This document shows, in pieces, positions 1 to 10,143 of a stretch of DNA of 64,000 bases. The stretch is from Sthenelais limicola (Eukaryota; Annelida; Polychaeta; Phyllodocida; Sigalionidae). The position numbers were made by a program, and so were the translations under genes. The stretch covers positions 8,873,555 to 8,937,554 of the forward strand of contig OW804094.1 of assembly GCA_942159475.1 (NCBI GenBank), written 5' to 3'. Each line of letters starts with the position of its first letter. The stretch's first letter is position 1. The notes under the pieces were generated by a model, which made no database searches, was not told where the DNA came from, and was given only the letters and a program-made list of their open reading frames with translations.

Positions 1-25
1 TTGCATCATGGAATGAGCATCATGA

Positions 26-176
26 CTTGAGCATCATTGATTGGTGCAACAAGATTTATGCAACCAATTAAAATAGCGTAGAAAATTGGTGCATTTGAAA
101 AGCAGATTCCACTAGTGAAATCTACCCATGCATATGCCATGGGCTAATCTGGCCCTCTTTTTGTGGAAATGCAGAC
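26..176. repeat. Dispersed repeat family C, copy 1
   Basis: This stretch matches 26693-26850 closely over about 150 bp, including the shared phrases GCATTTGAAAAGCAGATT and CATATGCCATGGGCTAATCT. No inverted ends were recognised, so the repeat class is unknown. Confidence 0.75.
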
Positions 177-198
177 CCATCGTGGCATAACACATCTG

Positions 199-283
199 TT
201 CTATAGAATTTACACTGACATGCAACTCCCATGCAAATCAAGATTCAAGATGGCGGACATACAAGTCCCCTATTAGAGCTGCG
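199..283 (+). mobile_element. Family D fragment (right end)
   Basis: The sequence ends in CAAGTCCCCTATT and carries the CAAGATTCAAGATGGCGG block seen at the right end of the full copies at 40452-40793 and 51280-51628. Only the last 85 bp of the element are present. Confidence 0.7.
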
Positions 284-466
284 CGCGCACGTCCAGTCCC
301 CTGGTGGCCAGCTTCTGCTAAACAGATTAGGTTGTGCCTAAAAGGTGAAGCACAGTAGCTTGAAAACGGAATGGAGAGCACGGAGACCGTGTGGGTGGTG
401 CCAATCAGGAAGGATTATGAACACAGTGGAATATACAGCTGCACTGCCGTGTTATTCTAGCAAAAC

Positions 467-507
467 GTTTCCCGGTTACAATTTCAATTTCTTGCACTGT
501 TGAAAAG
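467..507. repeat. 41-bp direct repeat, left arm
   Basis: This segment is repeated imperfectly at 1836-1876, on the far side of the family B copy between them. It is much longer than the 2-bp TA duplication expected from this element family. Confidence 0.7.
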
Positions 508-508
508 G

Positions 509-1831
509 TCATCCTATAGAGTATATTTAGGTATTGTATTAGTAATTATCCACCCAAACTTTAAAAAAAGAAAAAGATTTCAAACTTACAATATAGAAAC
601 ACTTCTTAGATGTCCTACTGTTTACTATCATTAGAATCGGCTTGAGCTCATCTATTTAAAGGCAAACGCTACTATCTAGTGGAAAATGAAAATAAATGTC
701 ATTTTTCTGAAACTTTGGTATTTGATTCTTGAAGTGTTTCTGGTCATAAAGATGGAAAAAAATCAATGGGTCGCCGTGCTCATTTTTGAATTACAGGGCT
801 TCAAAATTTGGTATCTCAAAAGAACCAATGAGAACCAAAATGGGGGCTCATTTTGCAGTACTTCAAATTCATAGTTCATATTTGCTATTTATATTCACTC
901 AATTTAAGTAAAATAAATAGATGTAGAGAGAGTATTATTTGGCCAATAATTCTATGCCTCTTTTTTATGGATTGCATTGATATTTTTTTTCTGAAAACAA
1001 CAAATACCTGATGCGAATTTTAAATTAAAAACTCGAAAAACCCCACTATCTTTCACTATTTTTATAAAAACAATTTTATTTTTCTCCCCATCGAAAATAA
1101 ATGTCATTTTTCTGATATTTTAATATATGATTCTTGAAGAATGTGTGTTCATGAAACTGAAAAATAAATAATGGGTGGCCGCGCTACTTTCTGAATTACA
1201 GGGCTTTGAAACATGGCTGACAACCCAAAAATCTGCTGCTTTCAACATGTTCTATATTTCCTAAACATGACTATTTCAGACACCTACAATTATTTTTTGA
1301 ATTCGATGACATACACTTTTTTCCCTATACATATTTAGAATATTACCCGCACTATATGTGTAGAAAAATTTGGTACATTAGGAGTTTTCGTTTTTGTTTT
1401 ATTCCCAAAACCGTGAATGAAAAATACAGCATTTCCCAATAGTCTTGTATACTAAATGGGTACAACTGAGAGTACCTACAGCTACTTCTGTTCCCAAACA
1501 TGTCTACTTTAGACAGCTACAACTATTTTTTCAATGCGATGACATATATGTTTTTCCCTTTTGATATGTAGTATATAACCTGTACTATATGTGTAGAAAA
1601 TTTTGGAACAGTAGGAGTAGCCATTAATGGTTTATTTTATGCTATAAAACGTGAAAAAATGCGCCGTTTCTCCATAGACTGCAATGCTAAAGGAATAGTG
1701 AGTAAAATGCCCGTATATTTGGTATATGGAAAAGGGGGCGGTGGCAGTGAATAGTAGCGTTGCCTTTAAATATGATGGTAACTCAAAATCCATTTTTGCG
1801 ACTTGTGACTCATTTTCCTGAAACACATTAT
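509..1831 (-). mobile_element. Family B copy, reverse, interrupted
   Basis: The left part (509-655) and right part (1770-1831) are both family B sequence and become continuous once the insertion at 660-1765 is removed. The right end carries the typical TTGCGACTTGTGACTCATTT terminus. The opposite inverted end is missing. Confidence 0.8.
660..1765. mobile_element. 1.1-kb TTAA-flanked inverted-repeat element
   Basis: The left end AGGCAAACGCTACTAT and right end ATAGTAGCGTTGCCT are inverted repeats, and TTAA lies directly outside both (656-659 and 1766-1769). A TTAA target duplication is the hallmark of the piggyBac superfamily. No transposase is encoded, so this would be a non-autonomous member. 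Inside, about 125 bp at 690-815 recurs at 1090-1215, and about 190 bp at 1255-1440 recurs at 1493-1690, so the interior has grown by duplication. It is inserted in a family B copy. Confidence 0.7.
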
Positions 1832-1835
1832 AAAT

Positions 1836-1876
1836 GTTTCCCGCTTACAATTTCAATTTGTCGCACTGATGGAAAG
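1836..1876. repeat. 41-bp direct repeat, right arm
   Basis: This is the partner of 467-507. Together they bracket a family B copy. Confidence 0.7.
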
Positions 1877-2339
1877 CAATATATAGTAATTTCTTTAAGT
1901 TGACATAACTAATGACGTTGAATTATATTCATAGAAGACAAAATATAGAATTAAGCAGCTTCCTTTTGATTATAATTTTATTTGGATTTTGACCTTGATA
2001 ATGACCTTAAAACAGTTAACGTTTTTGTTCTCTTGCATTTAGACTTTTTGATACATGTACTTTTCCTAGTCTATAGAATAAACTGGTTTCAAATCAATCG
2101 GATAATTATGATGTGTTGTGTTGCTATTATATACACTATATAGAACGCTTTAGGATACGCTATAGTAGTATGCTTTTGTAATTATACTTCTTTGTGAGAT
2201 GTACACATGGAAATTGAGTGATTGATTGCTTCTTGATTGAGTAATTAACTACTTGATTTCTGAAAACTTTTTAATACTTCTAGTGTTTCATATGAACGTA
2301 GCTTAGTCAAATGTAAAAAGGTAATCAAGAAAGGCATGT
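1877..2339. other. Unassigned AT-rich sequence
   Basis: I see no open coding region, RNA gene or recognisable repeat here. Confidence 0.5.
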
Positions 2340-2429
2340 TCGGGAAGACCCCCTCTTGAGAAGAACGTAACCTCTTTGTCAAACACCTTATGGCAAATAA
2401 AGAATTATCTTATCTTATCTTATCTTATG
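2340..2429 (+). mobile_element. Retroposon 3' tail with pentanucleotide repeat
   Basis: An AAATAAAG signal is followed by about five copies of ATCTT. A short tandem repeat instead of poly(A) is typical of the 3' ends of CR1/L2/RTE-type LINEs and their SINEs. The 5' limit is unknown. Confidence 0.55.
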
Positions 2430-2610
2430 ATATAGGGTCAATTGGAAGAACTGAAGTTTGCAGAAATTGTATTGCGATTTCGATGTACATGTGCTTTGAA
2501 ATAAAACTATAATAATAATGAATTCCATCTACTTTATTGGCTTTAAATGACTGTTCAATCTTAGTCATAGAACTTTGAATGAACTTTCATTTCTCACCAA
2601 CTTCAGTGCC

Positions 2611-2672
2611 AATGGGGGATCTGCATGTCTCACTGCGCATGTCTATTACAGTGCATGCTGGGATGGATTCAG
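2611..2672 (+). mobile_element. Family D fragment (left end)
   Basis: CATGTCTCACTGCGCATGTC and the following GCATGCTGGGATGGATTC match the left end of family D. The terminal AATAGGGG is degenerate here. Confidence 0.6.
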
Positions 2673-3413
2673 TTCAAATCTGGGACACAGTGGTTATCCT
2701 GAATATCCGGGTAATTATCAACTAAACTTCTTTTCTGAGACCCTGATATTCACAATGTAATTATGTAATTATGTTCCACCAGAACATCTTCCCACCATGG
2801 GAGGTGCTATACCAAGTGAAAATAAAATCTTTAAAACAAATATTGTTACCCATTGGCACCCGCCACGTCTGGGCCAATTGAAAAAAACTATCAAGGGAAT
2901 AAAATATTTTAAAAAACCATGTCTGATACCTGTTGGAGGAAGTTGAACGATATAAGTGACAGAAAGCAGATGATAACTCCACAGTGTAACAGCCTAATCG
3001 ATTTCCAAGCAAAGAGGAGTACTGGGCTAGGAAAAAAAACACCTCTCAAAAGTCTCTAGTTTCTTTTTCTTTATGTTATGAGCATTTTTCCTGACAAGTG
3101 ACGGGCTTGGAGTGAATCCATTGGTGTCCTGGGAAATCTGCATGTTTTAGAGCTCAAAGCCCTTGAATCAAGTTGTCGCTTTCTTTCAAAACGCTGCCAA
3201 CTCGTCATTATAAAGTTATAAATATGAACACAACTCACCCGCATTTATGGAGATCTATAGCTTGATGTTATGGGACTTCCACTGCTTGGTTATCCTGAAA
3301 AGAAACAAATAAATTAAATACAAAGTGTCAAGAGAAACTGTCTTAGATAAGTGATCATGGAGAGTTCATTGAACGACAAACTCCTCAAAAAGCCTCAATA
3401 AATGATGATGATG
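2673..3413. other. Unassigned sequence
   Basis: Only short reading frames without recognisable domains occur here. I see no repeat family from elsewhere in the window. Confidence 0.5.
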
Positions 3414-3490
3414 AATAGGGGAGTCGCTTGTGCCACTGCGCATGTCTGTTACAGGGCATCCTGGGATGGATTTAGATGAAATCTGACACA
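3414..3490 (+). mobile_element. Family D fragment (left end)
   Basis: It starts with AATAGGGGAGTCGCTTGTGC, then the family D interior to about ATCTGACACA. The GCTTGTGCCACTG variant is the one that, reversed, begins the minisatellite at 32133. Confidence 0.75.
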
Positions 3491-3616
3491 CTTCTGACTC
3501 ATTTTACTGGAACACATCACAATTGATGCCACGTCCATATCCTGTCATGCCTCTCCATCTTCATCACATCGGCTATGGACAGTATTAAAGGATACATGAC
3601 CTACATTGAGGGGCTG

Positions 3617-3677
3617 CTGGTGCACTGTTTGGTGCATAACTTGGAGCCGAAGGGACTATGTACAAACAGTGCACCAG
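3617..3677. repeat. Imperfect hairpin
   Basis: CTGGTGCACTGTTTGGT pairs with ACAAACAGTGCACCAG across a loop of about 28 bases. It lies just upstream of a second, perfect palindrome. Confidence 0.65.
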
Positions 3678-3718
3678 TAGGCCTTCAAGGCAGAAATTAA
3701 AAAAAACACAAGAGCAAC

Positions 3719-3758
3719 CGATAAACAGTGTTTATCAACTGATAAACACTGTTTATCG
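3719..3758. repeat. Perfect 40-bp palindrome
   Basis: Two 19-bp arms (CGATAAACAGTGTTTATCA and its exact reverse complement) are separated by 2 bases. Confidence 0.9.
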
Positions 3759-4012
3759 AGTTATCACAAAAATGGCTTGCCATAATGGTGGGTTGTGCCC
3801 TTTTCTATACCATTGTAACTTTACAAAAGTAGAATTATAGCCTGCGGGTCGAGGACATATCAGTGAAGCATACAATATCCATATAAAACAGATTGATATA
3901 TGTCAACTTTCCATTAATCCATTCTACCTGCAGACAGCCATGGCACCGAGTCATGGCAGACAGTCATGCAATATTCTCTATACAGTGGAAGCATGTGGTA
4001 CTTGTAGACAAA

Positions 4013-4434
4013 TATGATGTTTTTCAGGAGAATGAGTCACAAGTCGCTAAATTGGTGTTTTTCAAAGTCGTTTTGTTACAGGATCTCTTTGTTGGAATAT
4101 TTTGATTTTTGGAGTGTCTAGTCCTTCTGGTTGTATGAATACATCTACCAAATTTTAAGACTGTTTATTAAGTATATCAGTGCGTTTCTTAGATCATCCC
4201 ATCGAGTATATTTAGTTACTTTACTGATAATTATCCACCCAGAAATATTGTAAATGCTTTTTTAAAAAATAGAAATATCTAACTAAAAAGGTAAAAGTAC
4301 TTATAAGATGTCCTTAATGTTTCCATTCATTGGAATCACCTTGATCTCCTCTTTTCAAATATGGTGATATCTCAAAATCCATATTTTGCGACTTGTGACT
4401 CATTTTCCTGAAACGGATCACAAATATGACACAT
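4013..4434 (-). mobile_element. Family B copy
   Basis: Both inverted ends are present but slightly degenerate (TTTTTCAGGAGAATGAGTCA on the left, GACTCATTTTCCTGAAACGG on the right), with family interior between. Confidence 0.85.
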
Positions 4435-4601
4435 CGTCGCTCTGTCCTCTGTTTCTATTTCATTTCATAGACAGGTACTACTTCACAAATGGAATACTTA
4501 TACTTTGCCTAGGAGAGTCAAACATTAAAGTTTTTACCCATTCCCAAACTACTTGATGCTAGCAATGTTGTGCCGGTAGGTTGTCACAAAATGTGATGTG
4601 T

Positions 4602-4838
4602 TTGGTCAAATCTTCAGAAAATGTACAATTCACCTACTCCAATCCTCTCAAATAACCCTTATTTAAGACAAAAATGCGCTTCAAAATGCAGTTTAACATA
4701 GCAAAATAGATACTTTAAATCAGCGTGATACCAAATATAGTCAGATATGCCCGGTATTTCTCATTGTTCAGTGTAGTTTAGCAGTATTTCCTTAATGTGT
4801 AGAGCGGCCAATTGTACATTTTCTGAAAACCTGACCCA
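4602..4838 (+). mobile_element. Family A copy
   Basis: It runs from GGTCAAATCTTCAGAAAATG to TTTTCTGAAAACCTGACCCA with the usual AATCCTCTCAAATAACCC block inside. The right end runs straight into a family B fragment. Confidence 0.85.
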
Positions 4839-5222
4839 TTTAGTCAAAAGTCGCAAAAAATGGATTTTGAGATATCAATATATTTGGAAAGATGAGATCA
4901 AGCCGATTCCAATGGTAGTAAACAGTAGGCATCTAATACGTAACTTCTATATTTTAAGTTTGATAATTTTAGTTTTGAAAGAGAGAAGTTTGTAATATTT
5001 CTGGGTGGACTAGTTAATACCTACATACATACTCTATGTGATGACCTTGGAAATGCAGGACTATATTTAACACACTGTCTTGAGTACATGTTTTTATATG
5101 GTACAAACATCGTTCAGCACCCCAAAAATGAAAACATTCCAACAAATACTTCTTGAGAATAAAACACTTTGAAAAATAACAATTTTACGACTTATGGCTC
5201 ATTTTGCTGACACAAATCACAA
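4839..5222 (+). mobile_element. Family B copy, left end lost
   Basis: It begins inside the inverted end at GTCAAAAGTCGCAAAAAATG, directly joined to the family A copy before it, and ends at a degenerate CACAAATCACA. Confidence 0.8.
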
Positions 5223-5364
5223 ATATATTTTTAGATTTAAAGATTTTAGCTTCTACTGGGTTCGTACAAAGAAACTGATTATGTAATCTTGCTTTCTCCC
5301 AGGGACACTGGAAATAACTCCCTTAATCATGAAAAAGGCCAGACTTGGGCATTTAGAATGCTAT

Positions 5365-5571
5365 TGGGTCAGATTTTCAGTAAGTGTACAATTGGCAGCG
5401 GTAGACATTTAGTAAATTCTGCTAAATTAGACTGCAATTCGGTCAATACTAGGTAAATTCATTGTTTGGTAATAGGTTGAACTGTATTTTGAACTTCATT
5501 TTCGGCTGAAATTTGGGTTATTTGAGAAGATTGGCGAAGTTAAATTGTACATTTTCGGAAAATCTGACCCT
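5365..5571 (-). mobile_element. Family A copy
   Basis: TGGGTCAGATTTTCAG on the left and GGAAAATCTGACCC on the right define it. It is about 30 bp shorter than typical copies. Confidence 0.85.
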
Positions 5572-5795
5572 ATTACCTATAGGTACTTTGCATTTAAGTT
5601 GATATGGTGTTTCTGATTGATCGTTATTTAACTATAAATGATTGAGGACTGCAACTGACATGTGAGTGATTCACTAATTGGATCTTCATCGGAGACTTCA
5701 AGCAGAAACACTAAATATTTAATATTTTAAGAGCATCTTAGTCCTATTACACATCATCCTCCATCTTATGTCTGGTAATAAGTCAGCTTCAAATA

Positions 5796-6205
5796 TGTGA
5801 CGTGTTTCAAGGAAATGAGTCATAGGTCGCAAAATTGATATTTTTCAAAGTGTTTATTTGACAAGATCCCTTTATTGGAATTTTCTGATTTTTGGAGGAT
5901 GTATCACTTATGGTCATATGAATCCATGTGACAAATTTCGGGATATTGTATTACATATATCCATGCGGTTTTAAGGCCTTCGTATGGAGTATGTTTAGTT
6001 ACTTTACTGCTAATTACCCATCCAGAAACATTGCAAACTTTACTTTTCAAAAATAAAAATATCAAACTTAAAATATAGAAATACTTATTAGGTGCCCTAC
6101 TGTTTACTATCATTGGAATCGGCTTGATCTCCTCTTTTCAAATATGGTGATATCTCAAAAATGATATTTTGCGACTTATGACTCGTTTTCCTAAAACGAG
6201 TCACA
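5796..6205 (-). mobile_element. Family B copy, TA-flanked
   Basis: TGTGACGTGTTTCAAGGAAA and CCTAAAACGAGTCACA are the ends, with TA immediately outside both. Confidence 0.9.
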
Positions 6206-6322
6206 TATTAAATCCATCTTCATCAAGGTTGTATCACACTTCTTTCTCAAAACACTATTTTACTGGTTTTCACCAGTCTCAGGATCCATGGAACTGTGAG
6301 TAAGCATGATGCTGTAATGCTT

Positions 6323-6553
6323 ATGGGTCAGATTTTCAGAAAATGTACAATTGGCAGTTCTACACATTTAGAACGTTCTCCTAAATTAGGCTGAAAAATG
6401 ATGAATACCGGCTGTATCTGAATATATTTGGTATTGCATTGATTTAAAGTATCAGTTCTGTTATGTTAAACTGCATTTTATTTTTGTCTTAAATGTCGGT
6501 TATTTGAGAGGATTGGTGAAGGCGAATTGTACATTTTCTGAAAATCTGACCCT
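6323..6553 (-). mobile_element. Family A copy
   Basis: The ends TGGGTCAGATTTTCAG and TCTGAAAATCTGACCC and the TTTGAGAGGATTGGTGAAGG block are all present. Confidence 0.9.
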
Positions 6554-7199
6554 TATGTGGACAAATCAAGTCCAATCAATATTCATGCTGTACAAAAAAC
6601 AAAAAACAAAACAAACAAAATAAAAATGTTCATGCTGTACCTTCAAGCTGGCACTAGACTTACCAAACTAAAAACTTCTAAATTTATTTAATTTAATTTT
6701 GATTCTGATCTTGACCTTTGGTCTTGCTTTGGACTTTGTTCAGTAGAGTTAGGTCTAGATAGACACAGCGGTGGGCCATAATGGTTAATGGTTATTCTGA
6801 ATTGGAGTATCATCTGTGAGCCCATATCTCAATGTTAATGTCCTCAATTGATTATTAGAGTTTCATTGTATAATGTACTTGTTTGTTAAAAACTCAACTG
6901 TCGTTATTACAGAAGATGTTCTGTATAAAAATGAAAGCAAGGCTGTTGGGGCAGTGCTGCTCCACTACTTTTTTATTGTTATAAATTAATTAATAAATTA
7001 ATCCACTTTGGATACAGATATAGACCAAACTAAATCATCATAAACCAAATCAAACTAAAAAATTCCTCAGCCAACTATTCTAGTTGGATCTACCATATTA
7101 TATATGTCAAAAAGAATTGTTAATCATCCACTGTGATAAATGTAACATATTCCACCTTCCTAACGAACCCAACTAATTAATTGACAAAACAACATGTTT
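6554..7199. other. Unassigned AT-rich sequence
   Basis: No coding region or known repeat was recognised. An A/C-rich run near 6595-6625 is low complexity. Confidence 0.5.
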
Positions 7200-7305
7200 A
7201 TTCACTGCATCACGCCAAAACCATTCTGTGCGGGCAGCCATTATAAACCATGACTCATACTACATCTGTTTACACTTAAGCCCGACCGAATCATTGTAAC
7301 TTCAC

Positions 7306-7332
7306 CTGATGAAGAGCAAATAAAGCTCGAAA
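7306..7332 (+). ncRNA. Possible hammerhead-ribozyme-like core
   Basis: CTGATGA is followed by a short stem-loop (GAGC paired with GCTC) and then GAAA, the order of conserved boxes in hammerhead ribozymes. A convincing stem I and stem III are not visible, so this may be a relic or chance. AATAAA follows within 25 bases. A similar arrangement occurs at 54520-54550. Confidence 0.25.
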
Positions 7333-7796
7333 GCTAGTGATAATAAATATTACCCAAAAAAACAATACTTTTGGGATTTTTCCCCACTATTAAAACCACC
7401 TCAACTACAACTATCGGGATCCCCACTATACAAGCGATATTTCTTCCAACTACGCAACTTTTACTTTGTTATATTATTACAAATAAAGGCCAATAAAACT
7501 GTGATAAATATTATGATAAACTTCATAAAGGTCAACTTTTTATTGGATTTGCTTCAGCCTCTAAGCTCATCACTTTGTTAATGATTATATGGATATGTAA
7601 TATATGTCGTAAACAGTAATGTGATAGGTATTGTTATTAGCTCAACGAGTTATTTTTGTATAGAATAAACCGAAGATGTAATCAGAATTGTTTACAGTCT
7701 CTAGAAGGTCGATCCTTGGATGGTGATTAGATTTCTAATGGACTTGGTCGAGGCTAAAGTATTTGTTATTGTCCCTTGTTTGCTTGTAATTGAATA

Positions 7797-7899
7797 GCTA
7801 ACCTTTACTATAACTTCTAGTAAAGGTTAGCGATTGTATTTGTGCTTCCAGTACAAGCACAAATACAATAGTTTACTATTACTTTCATTAGCAGTAAAC
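7797..7899. repeat. Three consecutive hairpins
   Basis: GCTAACCTTTACTA pairs with TAGTAAAGGTTAGC (7797-7831). ATTGTATTTGTGCTT pairs with AAGCACAAATACAAT (7833-7869). GTTTACT pairs with AGTAAAC (7871-7899). The first two have perfect 14- and 15-bp arms, and the three sit back to back. Confidence 0.85.
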
Positions 7900-7934
7900 A
7901 GGAGAGGACTCTTAAAGTATTCCATAGGCGTATT

Positions 7935-8043
7935 TGGGTGAAACTTCATGAAAATGTACAATTCACATTCAGAAACCCTCCAAAATAACCCAAATTTAAT
8001 GGGGGAAAAAAAGAGACTCAAAACACAATTCAACATAACAAGG
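7935..8043 (+). mobile_element. Family A copy, left half, split by LINE 1
   Basis: Starts at GGGTGAAACTTCATG and reads through the AATAACCCAAATTTAA block to ATTCAACATAAC. The missing right half is found at 14575-14689. Confidence 0.85.
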
Positions 8044-8261
8044 AGTTCATAGAGAGAGCACGGAGGTGTGTAGACGCATGTTCACGCCGCTCCTACCTTT
8101 TCAGTGATATCACCTGTATTTCACCGATTTTTCATCCCAAACTTCGCCTCATATCAAATCTCATCTTGGAGCAACCTGTGAGAGGGTGATTTCTGAACTT
8201 TATTGCTGTTTTATCATATTTATTGAACATTTACTTGTGCAAACTAGTCCAACTTGGAAAC

Positions 8262-10136
8262 ATGGACGACGAGGAAGGCTATATTTCTAACGCCAAAGCC
8301 GAGGAACTGTTTGCTAATCCAATGCCAAATGCTGAAAGGCACAATAGGATTACACTTTCTAACAAAACAGACGTCGACGAAATCAGTCAAATGGTTTGGC
8401 ATGGGGAGCGCAAATACGAGATCAAGGCAGAGACAATTACCGTCAAGGATTTGCAAGTATCGCTTGAGTACTCCCAGGGGGATATTGTCACGCTGAAGCG
8501 CAAAATGGATGAGCTAGTGCGTCACGGACAAGAATCGCATAGAGTTATTTGCTACCTTGAAAGGGAAAACAATCGTTTATCCAAACAATACGAGGAAATT
8601 GAAAGCCTCCTTTTGGAAACTGAGATTGATCGCCGCCGTATGAATTTAATATTCTCTGGTATCCCTGAAAGGAAGAACGAGGATTGCATGCAACTAGCAC
8701 TCAATGTATGTTATGCCCTGGACAAAAGAGCCTCCAAAGATGATTTTCTCATGGTCAAACGAATAAATAAATACCAGAAGGGAATCAAGAAACTGTTGGT
8801 CCAATTCTGTAATGAGATTGCCCGGAACACGGTCTACAAGAAGAGAGCTCAATTAAAAGACACAGTCGGATTCAAGAATGTCTACATTAATAACGATCTG
8901 CCCCAGACAGTGCTAGATAGGAAAGAAATGCTAGCTGCTGTCCGTAAAAACGCCATGTCTAGGGGGTGCAAAGAAGTTGGACCCATTATCAAAGATAGTA
9001 TCAAAATCTCCGGCCTGAACTATCGATATAATGAATTAGAAACCCTCCCAGAAGGTTATTGTCTATCTGATGCCAAAACCAGGGAAATAGAAGGCGCGAT
9101 TTATTTCCAGTCCGCGCACAGTTACCTCAGTAACTTTTACCCCTGCTCCCTAGACATCAATGATATGCACTTTACATCAGTTGAACAGGCATATCAGTTC
9201 GCCCGTGCCAATGCACTTAAGCGTTCTGATATCGCTAAAGATATCTTAAATTGTAGCAACGCAAAGGCTGCTAAAGAGTTATCACATCTTACTAAGTCAA
9301 CCAAGGAGTGGGACAACTCGAAAGTTGCTGTGATGCGTGTATTGATTGAAGCTAAGTTCGAGCAAAATCAAGACCTAAAACAGAAACTGCTTAATACTGA
9401 TGGAAAAGACCTGTACGAGGCCACAAACTGCCCTTTTTGGGCTTGTGGAACCTCATTAAGATCCCCTCGCATCGAGACAGCTGAGCATACGGGTGGCAAC
9501 GTTATAGGGAAAATACTTCAGGTGTACCGCAAACACGCACTGTCTAATATCCCAGGCAAGATCGACGATATTGAGATTACCAATCCAGCTGGAAAATCTA
9601 TTAGTCCGTCTACCAGCTATTCCCCCAGGTTGCGGCCCAAGTTCGATGCCAAGCCTGTCAATCAAGTAAAACCACCTGGGGCAGAGGGAGGTGCCACTGT
9701 AGGCGGAAATCAACAACCACAACAATTGCCCCCCAATACGGTAGCAAATGCTTCTGCACATGATCAAGCCGACAAAACTGACCCCCCACCCGTCGCACCG
9801 CCAAGACGTACATCCAGGGACAGCCGGAGACGATCAGCTGAGTCGTTGAACATTACAATAGATCGCCCACGATCTGACTCAGCTACCAGAAAGAGGGGAC
9901 GTAGTGGTGACGCTATTGCAAGTGAGAATAAGCGCAGTAATAGTCCGTTCAGACACGATCCCTCTGCCCTTTCAATAGGTACGCCTTCTACCTCAGCCTG
10001 CCCGCCCTCCGATGTGGTAAAAAAGATTACTGAAGATTTTACTCGCACGAAGGATCTATATAACTCAGAAGCATTCACTTCTGCAGCTGAGAGGGAACAA
10101 TCGTCCCAGTTTTTCAGTGTTCTTGGTACCTGTTGA
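8262..10136 (+). CDS. LINE ORF1 protein: coiled coil, RRM-like region and NADAR domain
   Basis: This is 624 residues from the ATG at 8262, which has A at -3 and G at +4; the frame is open a little further upstream but has no earlier ATG. Residues about 62-125 have heptad-like coiled-coil character. About 127-265 resemble the RRM plus C-terminal region of L1-type ORF1 proteins (NLIFSGIPER). Residues about 279-424 match the NADAR family: LSNFYP, VEQAYQFARA with Glu308, KFEQN with Lys365, LYEATNCPFWACG with Glu386 and Trp393, and GGNVIGK at 411-417. The remainder is Pro/Ser/Arg-rich and probably disordered. ORF1 proteins normally bind and chaperone the element's RNA. NADAR proteins are linked to N-glycosidic bond cleavage and reversal of guanine ADP-ribosylation, so removal of such marks from element RNA or target DNA is plausible but inferred. 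Confidence 0.93.
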   Translation: MDDEEGYISNAKAEELFANPMPNAERHNRITLSNKTDVDEISQMVWHGERKYEIKAETITVKDLQVSLEYSQGDIVTLKRKMDELVRHGQESHRVICYLERENNRLSKQYEEIESLLLETEIDRRRMNLIFSGIPERKNEDCMQLALNVCYALDKRASKDDFLMVKRINKYQKGIKKLLVQFCNEIARNTVYKKRAQLKDTVGFKNVYINNDLPQTVLDRKEMLAAVRKNAMSRGCKEVGPIIKDSIKISGLNYRYNELETLPEGYCLSDAKTREIEGAIYFQSAHSYLSNFYPCSLDINDMHFTSVEQAYQFARANALKRSDIAKDILNCSNAKAAKELSHLTKSTKEWDNSKVAVMRVLIEAKFEQNQDLKQKLLNTDGKDLYEATNCPFWACGTSLRSPRIETAEHTGGNVIGKILQVYRKHALSNIPGKIDDIEITNPAGKSISPSTSYSPRLRPKFDAKPVNQVKPPGAEGGATVGGNQQPQQLPPNTVANASAHDQADKTDPPPVAPPRRTSRDSRRRSAESLNITIDRPRSDSATRKRGRSGDAIASENKRSNSPFRHDPSALSIGTPSTSACPPSDVVKKITEDFTRTKDLYNSEAFTSAAEREQSSQFFSVLGTC

Positions 10137-10143
10137 TAGTTCA

